52,125 bases of DNA from Podaxis mareebaensis (GCA_018524725.1 JAEUWP010000343.1:1-52125), one strand, 5' to 3'. Counted from the stretch's first letter, positions 10,587 to 22,124 are shown. Notes: generated by a model not told the origin, from the letters alone. Translations and numbers: made by a program.

Positions 10587-10908
10587 TGTAAGAAAGACAA
10601 GAAAATAACTACGGCATAATGAGCATAAAGATAACAAGTATGAATGATTTCTGACTCACCTCAGACTCTTGACATAGGACAACAAGGGCTGGGGGAATCT
10701 ATCTATGGGAGTTTTTATATATATTACTATGCAAAGGGGTCATGAAAGAAATAATGTGAAAGGAACAATAAGGAAATGCGTGTCTAAGGAGAAACGGTGG
10801 CCAAATCAAAGTGAAAGGAAAGAATGCTCTGAAAGGAATCGCGACACATTTTATACCCGAGAGCTCGGATCAGAGGTCGGGGCTCAGAACGGATTTGGGA
10901 TTCCAACA
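10587..10908 (-). repeat. 5' LTR of the Copia element
   Basis: This 322-bp LTR runs on the minus strand from TGTTGGAATCC to CTTTCTTACA (TG...CA ends). It matches 5334-5655 with about 29 differences, nearly all transitions. It keeps nine CpGs where the other copy has none. Its outer edge lies about 340 bp upstream of the NLR A start codon, but its own promoter would fire leftwards, away from that gene. Confidence 0.9.
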
Positions 10909-11246
10909 TAGTAACAGTGATATCTGATGTCAATGTTAGTAGGCCCTGTAATCTTGGGATGTACCCTTTAAATGAATGGCATCGTACTCCTTCCATAATC
11001 TTCCATGTCAGAAGAACCCGGCTGCAAATCGCCTGAGGTGTCATCAACTCCAAAGAAAATACCATCGCATCTCTAAGTCGAGTATCTCTCAGACAGGAAA
11101 CTCGACCTCCGCACGTTCCAGTTGACACAGTGGCACGCTCCATGCTTCGCATTTGCCTTGAGTTTACCGCGTGGGCCACATGGCTATATCCTCTGCATTG
11201 CGCAACTGCGGACCCTAGGCCCACCTCATCTGCGCACCAACTTGAT

Positions 11247-13783
11247 ATGCCAACAATCGGGATCATAGCCCAATACCCCGGAAACAAGAGAGCCTCGACA
11301 TTGCCAGTTGCAGTACGGTGGGACCCCCAAAGGTCCGAGCGGTCTTCCAGTCCATCTCCGTCCTTATCGTTGGCCGAAAATCCAACATTCTCCCTGGTGC
11401 CAAGCCGCCGTTCACCTTCACCCACATCGACCCTTTCCTCGGATGAAGCTCGTGATGGTAGAGCCCCAGTCCGCAGACCTACACGAAGTGGTATATTTTA
11501 CAAAGCGAGCAACTTCATCCTCAACAACCCTGTCCTACAATCGATCCAGCACGGTTGGAATGGAGATAGCTTAAGTCTCGGTGAGCCCCCTTTTGGTTCT
11601 GATGTTGAATTTTCCGCTAATGACCCAGCACTGGAACGGCTTGCTGCGCACACTATTTCTGGGGCGAGCTTTGACTCGTCTGCAAAAGATCCTCCTCCTC
11701 GATGCCACCCCGAAACTCGACACTATATCATAGATAAGGCCCTTCACTGGTTCCACAGACTGAAACGAGACCAGAGCATTCTATGGCTTTCCGGTCCTGC
11801 CGGCGTTGGGAAAACTGCTATAATACGAAGTATGGCGTATACCGAGTCTGAGTCCGGGCGATTAGGTGCCACTATATTCTTCTCGAGGTCGAACAAGCGT
11901 GACGACTCCGCACGTTTCGTTCCCACACTTTCATACCAGCTGGCCGTCGGCATACCTCCGTATCAGGACTACGTGAAGGATCAAATCATTGCTGACCCCG
12001 AGCTTCCTCGCAAAGGGTCCAAAGAGTTATTCAGGAAACTCATAGTCGAACCCTTTGGCCACCAGAGACTGTGTGAGAACACGGGTCCCTGGCTGATTCT
12101 AGTCGACGGCTTGGACGAATGTGATGGGGGCGAACGCGCTCAACGAGAAATTGTCGAGATGATCAGCGACTTTGTCCGACAGTTTCCTGAGTCTCCCCTC
12201 GTATGGATCATTGCGAGTCGTTCAGAGCCATGCCTTAAAACTGCTTTCTCTCGGCTATGCGCTGAGCATAAGTGTTGGATGGAGTACATTGGAATTGACA
12301 CGCAGGAAGCCCGGAAGGATGTCGAGCTCTATCTCAGAAGTGAACTTGCCGCCATACGCGAGGATTCCCGCGACCTCATTCCATCTGGCCAGACCCGGGA
12401 GTGGCCAGGCGAGTCCAAAATTGTCGGCATTTCTCGGGCTGCTTCCGGTTACTTTGCATTTGCCTTCGCAGCTATCCAATTCATTCGCGATCCGGTAGTT
12501 GGTAATCCGAACAGCCAGCTGACGTTTGTGCTTTCCACGATCGACAAGCTCGGTTTTGCATCTCATGGCAGGAGTCCGTGGTCGGGCCTTTATGACTTGT
12601 ATCTGCAAGTTCTGAGGGCAGTCCCTCCACCTACCTACACCCAAGTCACAAAACGCATCCTTGGGTGTGCTGACCTCCTTCCGCGCAATACTTTCCAGCC
12701 GACTTCCTTCATGTTATCCTGCAACTTCCTTGGCGTCAAACAGGGTGATGCCTATGCATCCTTGCAACGGCTTCACTCAGTCCTTGAAGTTCCATCGCAC
12801 GCGGAGGCCGCTACCCAGGAGATCAAATTCCTTCATTCGTCTTTCACGGATTTCTTGAGAAACCGCTCTGCGTCAAATGAGTTTTATGTTGGACGTCTTG
12901 ACACAGGCGCTGATATTGTGCGGTCTAGTTTCAGGATTTTGCAGGAGGCAAATAAGGACTGTGGGTCTGGACAGTCACTTGAAAAAAATGATGATTACTG
13001 AAATTTTCAAGAAGCCGGTCCATTTCCTCGACCGTCGTATATCACCCTTTCTTGGGCACATCAACCGGAACGGACGCGCGAGGCATTGCTCAAAATAGCG
13101 TATGATGGGTTCCGGCTGCTGACTGCTATGGAACGCAAATTCGACGCTTCGTTCACCCTCGCTGAAAGAATTGCGCTGCTTGCAAAGGCGGACTTTAGCA
13201 AACTCGATTGCTATTTGCACCCCGATGTTAAGACTTCTGTCCATAATACGCGTGCCCACCACAAGAGCTTATTCGACTGGTTGATGGAGAAGTGGAAGGT
13301 GCGTTAAGTTCAGCTGGTCTAAAGTTAAACTCGCTGATAACACTGAGTAGACCAACCCGGAGGCGCTCAGGCAATCGGTACCTGTGAAGGAGTTCCAGTT
13401 GAGATCCTTGAATAGGCGCGCAATAAGAGGGGATAGGGCCGTCATCCATTTCAGGTTCACGCCTGGACAGGGTCGTTGCGTGGTACGACCGAAGGTTTAC
13501 TCGGACCACAAGGTATGGTGTAATAGGTTTTCATTGATTCTTATTTATTGTCGACGTCTTTCGCGATCAGGAAATCCGGGAAAAATACAAAGGAGACGGC
13601 TTGGATGCGCTCGATGAGATCTTGGGTCGCCGATCACTCGCAACGGGGGTCCAGATGTGGGGTTCGGATCCCGCAAAGACGTGCCTTTTGTTTGAATGTG
13701 GGCTTGAGACGGCGCCGTGTACTGAAGGGAAACCAGTGGTGAAGGAAATGTTTTTTATTCCGTATGATCCTCGTAAGCACTAG
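11247..13783 (+). CDS. NACHT-domain NLR protein A
   Basis: Five exons: 11247-11580, 11629-12960, 13015-13298, 13351-13512 and 13571-13783. They encode 774 residues from the ATG at 11247; an in-frame ATG at 11142 would add 35. A Ser/Pro-rich N-terminus contains the motif FYKASNFILNNP. The NACHT domain has Walker A GPAGVGKT near residue 166, Walker B WLILVDGLDECDG near 266, and the IIASRSEP sensor-like motif. No ankyrin, TPR or WD40 repeats follow; the C-terminal part is conserved only with paralogue B at 45-47.8 kb. Fungal NLRs of this type are STAND ATPases thought to act in non-self recognition and programmed cell death. Every exon junction keeps frame, and exons 3-5 match paralogue B exactly in length. 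Intron 1 (48 bp) has no stop, so retention would give 16 extra residues. Intron 2 uses a GTGGGT donor. Confidence 0.88.
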
Positions 13784-14665
13784 TCCACGTAACCAATTGT
13801 TAACGTATCGCTTTGCTATAAGTTGTTTTATGTGTGTCTGGTGCTTTGGCAATTCTATGTACCTGAATATCACGAGGCTTCTGTGCTTCTTCACCCTTAA
13901 AAACCTTTATTTCAGCGATTGTTCTCCAAGCTGTGGTATCGCCAGAGTTCTATGGATCATGCGACTTCCTGCCTCGATGATGGAGGCAGTTGGCCGGAGC
14001 CATCTGCTGTTGGTTCTTCAGTCGCAGAGAGTCCAAAGGTTCCGGCGCCTTGAAGTTGAGGATTTTTTGCAGACAGCTAGATGATATCATCATTGAAAAG
14101 CGTATGGTTACCGGTCGCGATCAGAGATTTGAGAAATTAAGTACGCCCCTAACTATTATTTGCCAACAGCCGCTGGGACAAACAAGACCCTAAACCGAAG
14201 GTCGTTAGTCCTCCTCATTATTGACCACCATTTTACCCCTCTCACCCTGCGATATTGGCCTCAACTGACCATTCTCCCATTACTGAAGCTCCAAGACAAA
14301 ACCTGTGTCTGAGGGTAAGCGCGTCCCGTTGATTTGACCTTTAAAGACTAGGCACCTACGCGTTCACGCTTGACTAAGGACCCCTCTTCACGCCAATTTG
14401 TTTGCTTATCGAGAAGCCGTCAGACATCAATCCACACGAGAGTTTAACATCTTGTAGCGCCATACATCGCTCTTGGACGCTCAACAACCAGTGCTCAATA
14501 CTCGCCTTCGGACTACCAACACCTCGTGTCTCGCGTTCCCACTGCACATACCCACCCACCTCCATATTCTCGCACTGTGTCTTTTCCGCACCCTTTCCAA
14601 CGTACATCCGTATCTTTCTTCCATAACTCTCCTAATATCATACAATCGACCCCATCCCGCACACG
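13784..14665 (+). other. Intergenic stretch with an orphan NLR-like exon
   Basis: After the NLR A stop, 13916-14054 lies behind a TTTATTTCAG acceptor. It is open in the frame reading LFSKLWYRQSSMDHATSC and ends at TGA 14052-14054. It looks like a former last exon, but splicing from the GTAAGC at 13773 would join it one base out of frame. From 14055 to 14665 I see only a pyrimidine-rich 5' leader for the next gene. Confidence 0.4.
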
Positions 14666-15655
14666 ATGCAAAATTCATTCAATCAAACGCATGTCCAACG
14701 CCTGCAAGCAGCGGCCGCAGCACGCCTTAACAACTTCCACGGACCCAAACGGCAACTATTGGGAAGCAAAGCCGTCCCCGCGCCAGCGTGGAAGGCGAAC
14801 GTTGCTAATGGCACCAGTGGTGTAAATGGTGGAGTGGCGGGGAAGGGAAAGGAAGTGGGAAGTAAGATTTTGTTATCCAGGTTGCCCGTGGATGTTACCG
14901 CTCTTGAAGTCGAGGTGAGTTTGTGGCTTTGTGTTCAAGAAGGCTGTACTGATTCTCCTCGTGTTTGCGGTCGGGATCGTAGGAGTTGTTCAAGAAAACG
15001 GTTGGACCATTGAGGGAAATGTTTTTGGTGTATAATAATCAGGGGAAGTCGAAGGGAATGGCAGTGGTTACATTTGCAAGGCCAGGAGATGCTGCTGTCG
15101 CTAGGCAGAAATACGATGGGAAGATTGTTGATGGACGTACGTGCCCTTCCTTAATTTTCGGTTCGCGTTTTGTCTGATGCGTCCCCTTCCATTGCATTAG
15201 GAAGACCGATCAAGGTCGAAATTATATATGATGGGATTCCTGGGCCGGTAGATCAACCACCGCCTTCAGTAACACCAACACTTCTGAACCGGTTAGGAGG
15301 CAAAGTTCCAGATGGCCCAGCTTCTGCAACTGCGGCGGCGCCATCAACACCTGCACCTGCACTGACATTGTACGTTTCTCTCTTCCTTATTCTTAACACC
15401 ACAAAGCCTAATGACGTTATGATATGTAGACAACAGAGGACGCAGCAACCTGCCACTGGAATTCCTGTTGCACCTGCACGACGGGTGCGATTCAAGAAAG
15501 GTCCGAAGCGGTTGAAGAAGAAACATCTGGCGCTGGCTGGGACCACGGAAGGTCTTGGTGCTCATGTGAAAAAGGGACCGGTGTCGAAGGATGACTTGGA
15601 CAAGGAGATGGAGGACTACCGGGCTGCAGCGGGTGAGCTTGGGCTCGCGGTGTGA
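14666..15655 (+). CDS. Aly/REF (Yra1/Mlo3)-type RNA-binding mRNA export adaptor
   Basis: Four exons (14666-14914, 14983-15136, 15201-15369, 15430-15655) give 265 residues. One RRM spans about residues 66-150, with RNP2 ILLSRLP (68-74) and RNP1 KSKGMAVVTF (105-114). A basic Pro/Ala-rich tail VRFKKGPKRLKKKH follows, then a C-terminal helix KDDLDKEMEDYRAA that resembles the short conserved C-terminal motif of Aly/REF proteins. Family members are nuclear adaptors in the TREX complex that bring mRNA to the export receptor. The single central RRM, basic flank and C-terminal motif support the assignment; the species orthologue (Mlo3 or Yra1) is not certain. The start follows a pyrimidine-rich leader and all introns are 48-68 bp GT-AG. 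Confidence 0.8.
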
Positions 15656-16158
15656 CATTGGCATTCCGTCCATATCTTCATTTACCTTTTCATCGTGCTT
15701 TGGTATCGATCGAGGCTTATCCAACCTCCGTTGGTCTTTGTTGCACCTTTGACCCTGCTGCATGTTCCTCAGGTTCTTTGTTCGTGTTCTCTTTCAGCTG
15801 TTGCGCGATCGTACGTCACCCTCCTATTCGAAAAATAAATATTCTTGTTAATGAGACTATTGTCAATTATGTAATACATAGTCTAATATCTGCCTTATCT
15901 GGACCGGCGAACCCCTTCGGTTTAGTGCGCGAGAGTAGCGCCTGAATGATACCTCGGTTATCTACCTATTCCATCCTCAGCTACATACCCCATAGAATCA
16001 GAACAACTACGACATAGCACACTTATCGAAGCGCAATCTAGAGCCTAAGCAACTGTAATAACTCCAAGACGACACTTCGTCCTAATCCTGAATCCCGATC
16101 TCGAGCCCGGCGTCCAGCCTGCTGATCCACAACCCAACGACACAGTAACACCAGCACC

Positions 16159-18404
16159 ATGGTCGCACCTCTCTACACGACAGCCTCCGGCTTACTCTTC
16201 CATGCCGGAAAGATCCTCGTACTCACCGTCGGTCTCCCCGCACGCGGCAAGACGCACATCTCGCGTGCACTCGAGCGCTACCTGAGATGGACGGGTGTGA
16301 AGACACAAGTAGTAAGTTTGGGCGATTACAGACGAAAGACGTTGGGTGGAGCACAGAAATTGCCACCAGATTATTTTACATTGGGTATGTGTGCCCTTTT
16401 CCCACTTATCACCTTCTATTTGAATGGCTGATCGTGATCCGACGGGTAGGTGAGAAGTCGCCAGAGACGGAAGCGTTGAGAAAGAAAGTTTCGGAGGGGT
16501 GTGAAAAGCTTGTTTGGGAATTCTTTGAGTCGGGCGGGCAAGTTGTGATTTATGACGCGAATAATGGGGCGAGGGATGCACGGGAGGCGTTGGCGAAGAA
16601 GTTCGATGCGAAGGGGATTCATATTATCTTCCTTGGTGCGTCTAATTTTTGCATCGCATGGTTCCGTAATTGATCGCTTGTGGTCTTGCAGAATCGTCTT
16701 GCGATAAGCAGGAAATTATCGAACGGAATATTCGGAGTGTTAAGATCTCTTCTCCAGACGTATGTTCCTTCTCATCCCCGTCGTCCCAGGCTTTGCTGAT
16801 ACTTCGCGCGTAGTACAAAGGATGGGATCCAGACAAAGCTGTTGAGGATTACTATGGTCGCATCAGGGACCACGAAAAGTACTATGAACCCGTGGAGGAA
16901 CTCACTTGGCCGTATATCCGGATCATCAATGTCGGAGAGAAGATTCTGCTTAATGTATGCTGCCCGAAACTCTCTTCTTGTCCTCTCGGAGACTGATATT
17001 GGATGCGCCTGTAGAAAATCCAAGGATACCTGCAAGTATGTTCCTAACTCTACACCGTTGGAGAATACAACTGATGAACTGCGGATAGTCGCGAATTGTG
17101 TTCTTCCTTATGAACATCCACAATCGATTCCGCACCATCTGGTTCGCCCGCGTAAGTTATCTTATTCAAGCGCCACCCATCCTTTACTCACCTGATGGAC
17201 GTGATATGATATGTAGTCAGGTCAATCGTTAATTGAACACTCATACAAAGCCGACTCGGATCTCTCGCCTGCTGGCTGGGAGTATGCCGAAAAGTTGAAA
17301 GACATTGTCCTCTCGCGGAGGATGAAGGTCTTGCAAGAACGCGGTATTGATCCGGCGAAGCGCAAGTTGGTGGTAAGCACATACATATACGCTTCTTCGA
17401 GAACGTCATTCGATTACTGATTCTATTGGCTTTGTGAAGATTTGGACATCGACACGTCGAAGGGCTCATCACACCGCATGGCCATTCCTCTCCAGTCCAC
17501 TCTCAGACGAAAACGATGTCGATGTAGCTGAAACCATCGAACAGAAAGATGCTCTGGACGGTATACACGTCGACTCACCTGCACCAAACGCCAACACTGT
17601 ATCTAACCCTCATAAAACTCTCAAACTTCCTATCCTAGGAACAGTTGCACGCGACGCACCGGTCAACACTCCACGCATCCGCCCTATATCTGACACAGTT
17701 GCTGATGGATTAACGTCGGGATCTAGTCCTAGCTCAAATGCAAGTAGTCAGACTAAGTCGGCCAAGGTGATATTACCGGAACAGATCAAGGTGGTGGAGA
17801 AGACGCAGATGTTGGAGATCAATCCTGGGATTTGGGATGGTTTAACGCCAGACCAAGCCAAGAAGTACTATCCAGAGGATTGGGATAGGTTTACGAAAGA
17901 TCCATATTCGTATCGTGTACCTAGGGCGGAGAGTTATCACGACCTAAGTGGTACGTCTCGTTCCTGGAGTCATAGCCCCGCATATACTCACCGTTCCAAC
18001 ACAAAGTTCGACTGGAACCTATACTCATCGAACTCGAACGCGAAAGCGAAGATTTACTTATCATCGGACACGCATCTGTTATTCGATGCCTCCTCGCATA
18101 CCTCATAGGTCTACCAGCTTCTGAAATCCCGGCCATCGAAATTGCACGCGGCGACTTGCTGGAAATCGTGCCAGCATCCTATGGTGTTCATAGCAAGGCG
18201 TTCCACTTTTGGGATGGGCCTGGGCGTAAAGGTGAAGGGGGTGCGGACGGAGATGGGAGCGGGTACCAGTGGGGAAAGGATCAGAACAACTTTTATGAGA
18301 ATTATGCGGAGGATACAAAAGGGAAGAGAATCAGTTTTGCGGAGGGAGGGATGTTTGGGAATGGCTTTTGGGGACAACTTCATCACATGAGGGGACATGA
18401 GTAG
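16159..18404 (+). CDS. 6-phosphofructo-2-kinase with degenerate fructose-2,6-bisphosphatase domain
   Basis: Nine exons: 16159-16384, 16450-16635, 16692-16759, 16814-16954, 17015-17035, 17089-17151, 17217-17372, 17440-17950 and 18007-18404. They encode 589 residues. The kinase half has the P-loop GLPARGKT (25-32), YDANNGAR and NVGEK. It makes fructose 2,6-bisphosphate, the main activator of phosphofructokinase-1. The C-terminal histidine-phosphatase domain reads WFARSGQS at about 232-239: the RHG catalytic His is Ser236. The second catalytic region, IIGHASVIRCLLAYL, is intact. Yeast Pfk26 has the same His-to-Ser change and lacks bisphosphatase activity, so this is probably a kinase-only enzyme. 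A low-complexity insert of about 110 residues (exon 8) splits the phosphatase domain. Exon 5 is only 21 nt. Confidence 0.92.
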
Positions 18405-19789
18405 GGCAGGGTTTTGAATTGTGAAGAAATTGGCTTGGTTTATCTTTGCTATTTTGTAAAGTATGGATTTTGCTGTACGCTGAGTAAAGGGGCGGCTACT
18501 AGAAGCTGAAGTTTCTAACGGTTACAGATGTTGTCATTTCAAAATCTGACCCTGTACTCTCAAAGTCCGAGGCTTATCAGGTGCACCCTTCCTTGGATGC
18601 CCGGTCAAAACATTCTCGTTCCCTAGGAACCTTTGGCGATGTTAGAACTGGGTTGAACGCTCAAGACTCGGGCTGGGCGCAGACCAACTCATAGATGTTC
18701 CCGAACTTGAGGGAACCATGTTGGACCCTACAAAGAGTCGTTAGCAGGCGTTCCAATGTCCCACAATTTGGCACCTTTCATTGATTGGTACCCAAGGACA
18801 CGAAACCTGCACACTACCGTGAACTTCCCATAGTATAGAATGCCGCCTATCTCATCTTTGCACGGGTCTTCTTTCATCAGGGTCCACATGCAAACAGAGC
18901 AGTTATTCAATACAATTGCGTCGCGTTGTATTAGTTTTACAGCACAAGTACCTCGTGCTCACTTAGGGGATGTTCTTCCAGAAACGGAGTCAGTCCCATT
19001 AATGAAAGGACCGGCTTTCCGGCCATGAACGGAAAAGCTTTTTGTGCATTTAATGTAGAGCAAGAGGGGGGCGATGCCTCGAGGCGGTGTAGGGTCCTAA
19101 CCGCACCACAGGTTCGTCTCATGAATTTTGAGAAATGATAGGTTCTCGGGATTTTTGAGTAGGAAACGACAGGGAGCTAGAAAGCAATTTACGTGCTGGG
19201 TGCTCTAGATAATCAGATCCTACACCGCTACAAGCAAGACAGGACCCTTGAATATCCCAGTGAAACCTGATTCCGACGTGGCCATCCATCAAGAAAAAAA
19301 TCCTAAACGTTTACCGAAGACATTTCTACATATGTTCGAGATTTCAATGGAAGATACGCCACGAGAAGGGAGGAAGAACGTATACATCTGAAAAGTGGCC
19401 AAGAGGTGGTCAATGATAATGCGGCAATTTTTATCGGAAAAAGATTAGGGTCCCCAGCAGCTCCCATTTTTTTATCCAAACCCGGCGCCAGGGATCAGGG
19501 CGCCCATACTTTTTGGTTTCGATTATCTTATGCGCAATTTGTTCAGGGTTCCCCCCCGATTTTCAGGGGTCCTGGCAAGACGGGGTGGGCGTAAACTAAG
19601 ACTAAATAGTGACTACAGCCCTCAGCTGGTTAGCATCTATAAATAAAATAAGGTTCTGAGATGAATGAGTCCCATCATGGAAAGTGTTCGGTCAGCCTAA
19701 ACCCAAATACGGAATGGCAGGAAGAAGTAGCAGAGTGGCGTGCTGGGAGGTGCAGAGCTAGCCGCACCAAGATGGGACCCGGCTCCCAG
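18405..19789. other. Intergenic stretch without supported gene
   Basis: I see no frame with family-like sequence and no paired splice sites supporting a gene. It holds several homopolymer runs. Near 19483-19503 two copies of the self-complementary GGCGCC are spaced 9 bp apart. Confidence 0.4.
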
Positions 19790-20467
19790 TATCCGAGTAA
19801 ATGAAGTGAGCGTCAATAGCCTTCAGGATAGACTCGGCGGGCGTCTGAGGTGGAAGGCTAGAGCGGGTATATACAATTTGATGCATGAATCCGGATAATC
19901 CGAGTACCAGCTGATACGAGCAGTTAATAGTGTGCCACCAAGTTCCAGTATTATGGCGGGGCCGTTCGGAGCTCCTTGCAGCCTTGGGGTGAATACTGAC
20001 GGGAGGGATTCTGTTGCTTGGATTTCCCTGGGGTCGGCATCCATGCCTTTGACTGAGAGTGGGAAGGAACCAGCGCAGCGGATGCGACAGAGGGAACAAG
20101 AGTGTTCAAGTAGCGGACCTCTGGCATGATGAAGACATCCATATGTACACGATCGCCATTGATTGGCATGTCGTTCAGAAGCCGGGGCCGGTTCAGGTGC
20201 ATAGGTGTGGTATGCGAATCGGTTCAATAGCACTGGGACCCAGACGCCTGCGGGGGGCGTTGTGGCATCGAACGATCGATAGGCAGAGGGTGTGGAAGTC
20301 GCAATGTGAATCCTCGATCTCAAGCATGCCGGGCAGCAGCCAATGTCACCTATTTGTGCAGTGGAAGCTTCAAAAAGTCCACTTCGAAATTCATGTGAGG
20401 GGTAATAGATGTACCATTCACACTTAAAAGAGATATATTGGTATGCCATACGCCAAAGGCAAGTCAT
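19790..20467 (-). pseudogene. Unidentified gene relic, copy 1
   Basis: The minus strand has a 214-codon open frame (20467-19823), and another frame (20202-19951) reads RPRLLNDMPINGDRVHMDVF. The block is clearly homologous to 23122-23700: around 19800-19870 and 23211-23290 the two align without gaps over about 80 bp at roughly 70%, and again around 20100-20160 and 23490-23570. Because the best-looking translation changes frame, I read this as a decayed gene or one whose introns I cannot place. I do not recognise the protein. Confidence 0.4.
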
Positions 20468-20763
20468 TTACTCCGTCAGTAGACAAGGTAGGTAGCTAGG
20501 CGCGAGTATTTCGTACAAACAACAGAAATGTGTCGAAAGAAAGTTCAAGAATCGAAAGGAAGATCCAAGTCCAATGCCTTCAAGCCGCCACTGACATAAA
20601 ATCCAAAATACAAGAAGCACGCCTCAAGCAGGAGCCGGTGGTGTGCTGTGGCAGAACTGCAAGCACGCATTGTGCTGAAAGATTCCAGAAAAACGTTTAG
20701 GTTAATCTCTCTTTGTCAGTAGAATGTGTTAATAGGCTCACTGTACCCGATGTCCTCGAAGTT

Positions 20764-21940
20764 CTAGCCCATTGCCGGGAAGGACAGGGCGCGCCCTTGT
20801 GATAATAGAACAGCGGGGACCTGGGGGGATAATAGAAGCGGATTATGGTGGTACGGGAGGGGGGTCACGTAACAGCTCTGGTCCTCACTGGCCGTGGATT
20901 CGGCTAGCCTATCATCAGCCGACCCTGGGCTCATAATAGGGATTTGGGGAACTGGCATAGGGAGACTGGCACTACTGATGGGAGATGTAGAGCAAAGTGG
21001 AAGCGGCCGCGGTGGCAGCCGAGGCGACAATGGCGTCTGTGCATTCGATAGTCCAGTTGGGAGCAAATTGGGAACACCAATATGTATGTTGTGAGGGTGA
21101 GGGTAGGTAGGCATGTTAGGGACGTAAGCATAAGCATTTTGGTTGCTGCATGCGTATGTCATGTAACTGTCCTGGGCACCAGGCATTGGTTTGAGATATT
21201 TTCAACACTATGGATGAATGTGTACACACTTCGATTTGAGGTGGCACAGATGTCTGCGGGAACTGGGGAGCTTGGGCTGCCTGCGGCGCAACTACCAAGC
21301 AATACCTGGATTAGTCTTAAGGTTTGGCGCAAATGGGCCCACTCACAAGGGTCCATTGGTCCTTGGCGGGGTAGAAACCAAACCCGGTCAAAATTGATGG
21401 ATGCTCTTGGTTCGCTCCTGCCTACATGATCCTGATCGGGCGGGCTCAGTTTATTAAGATGTTATTGTGAGTGGACCTACCTCCGCCATCGGCGCCGCAT
21501 TGAGGAAAGCTGAGATATCGGGTGGTGGAAAACCATGCAGCCTGTCAGAGAGGGAGCCACCTAGAGATGAAAGCTCTGTAGGTGGAAAGCCTGGTTAATA
21601 CTGGCGAGGAGGGAAAGCAAAAGCGTTGATAGCGGACTCCATTGATTGATAGTCGCTCTCTGGAGTTGCTGACGCACTTCTTGAGCGAATGATCAATGAA
21701 AGATTCACCTGAGACTGAAGGAGAAGTAGGTGGCATGGAGGGCGGTGTCCTTATTGTTGCGGCCGTTGTCTGTGAAGCCGGAAAGGGAGGTGCCATGGGT
21801 GGGGGACAGGAGGCCGTTCTGGGTTGCGCACTGTACATATCCACTGGGGACCACGCGCCGTCGTTGGAAGCGAAGTAATTGTGGGAGATGTTTGTTGTCC
21901 CCATACCAGAGAACGTAACTTGACAGTTGTGAAAAGACAT
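20764..21940 (-). CDS. Pro-rich multi-exon protein of unknown function
   Basis: The start is ATG 21940, with a TATA box upstream at 22116-22124. Exon 1 encodes a Pro/Ser/Thr-rich segment ending PPTSPSVS before a GTGAAT...CTCCAG intron (about 49 bp). Further coding-like segments are ESDYQSMESAINAFAFPP, ELSSLGGSLSDRLHGFPPPD, QEHPSILTGFGFYPAKDQWT and QAPQFPQTSVPPQIE. The last exon is about 160 codons (CSNQNAYAYVPNMPTYPHPH) and ends at 20764. Junctions 1, 4, 5 and 6 look canonical; the junction near 21600 is unclear, so the exon list is provisional. The composition suggests an intrinsically disordered, possibly nuclear protein. I cannot name it. Confidence 0.45.
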
Positions 21941-22115
21941 GGAAGATCTGATTTTTTAAACCTTAGTTCACTGGACAGTTTCGGAAGGGCTCGCTTTGCT
22001 AGTGTTGAGAATACCGGGAAAAGTGCTATACCGAAGTTATCGGGTACGAGGTCGACTATGTGGAAGGAGCGGAACGTGAGGGATGGGGGAGTTTGGGAGG
22101 AACACTATGTCACCT

Positions 22116-22124
22116 TTATATAGC
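22116..22124 (-). promoter_or_regulatory. TATA box of the Pro-rich gene
   Basis: The minus strand reads GCTATATAAAGG about 176-184 bp upstream of the ATG at 21940, in an otherwise GC-balanced region. Confidence 0.45.

Larger units (their letters stand above)
5263..10913 (-). mobile_element. Full-length dead Ty1/Copia retrotransposon
   Basis: The element is flanked by the 5-bp target duplication TAGTA (5263-5267 and 10909-10913). It contains a 5' LTR (10908-10587), a primer site directly inside it, gag, protease, integrase, reverse transcriptase, RNase H, a polypurine tract (5664-5656) and a 3' LTR. The order integrase before reverse transcriptase is diagnostic of Ty1/Copia. The internal region carries many stops and a nested insert (6912-7317), so it is not autonomous. 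The LTRs are about 91% identical, but almost all differences are CpG-type transitions, so this overstates the age. Confidence 0.93.

Noticed and set aside
11130..11246. Longer N-terminus for NLR A starting at 11130
   Set aside because: The codon at 11130 is GTG, not ATG, and the extra residues have no counterpart in paralogue B. ATG 11247 gives a length (774) close to B (765).
10784..11425. 213-codon minus-strand frame
   Set aside because: It runs antisense across the Copia LTR and the first exon of NLR A. It has no motif and is explained by the plus-strand coding bias.
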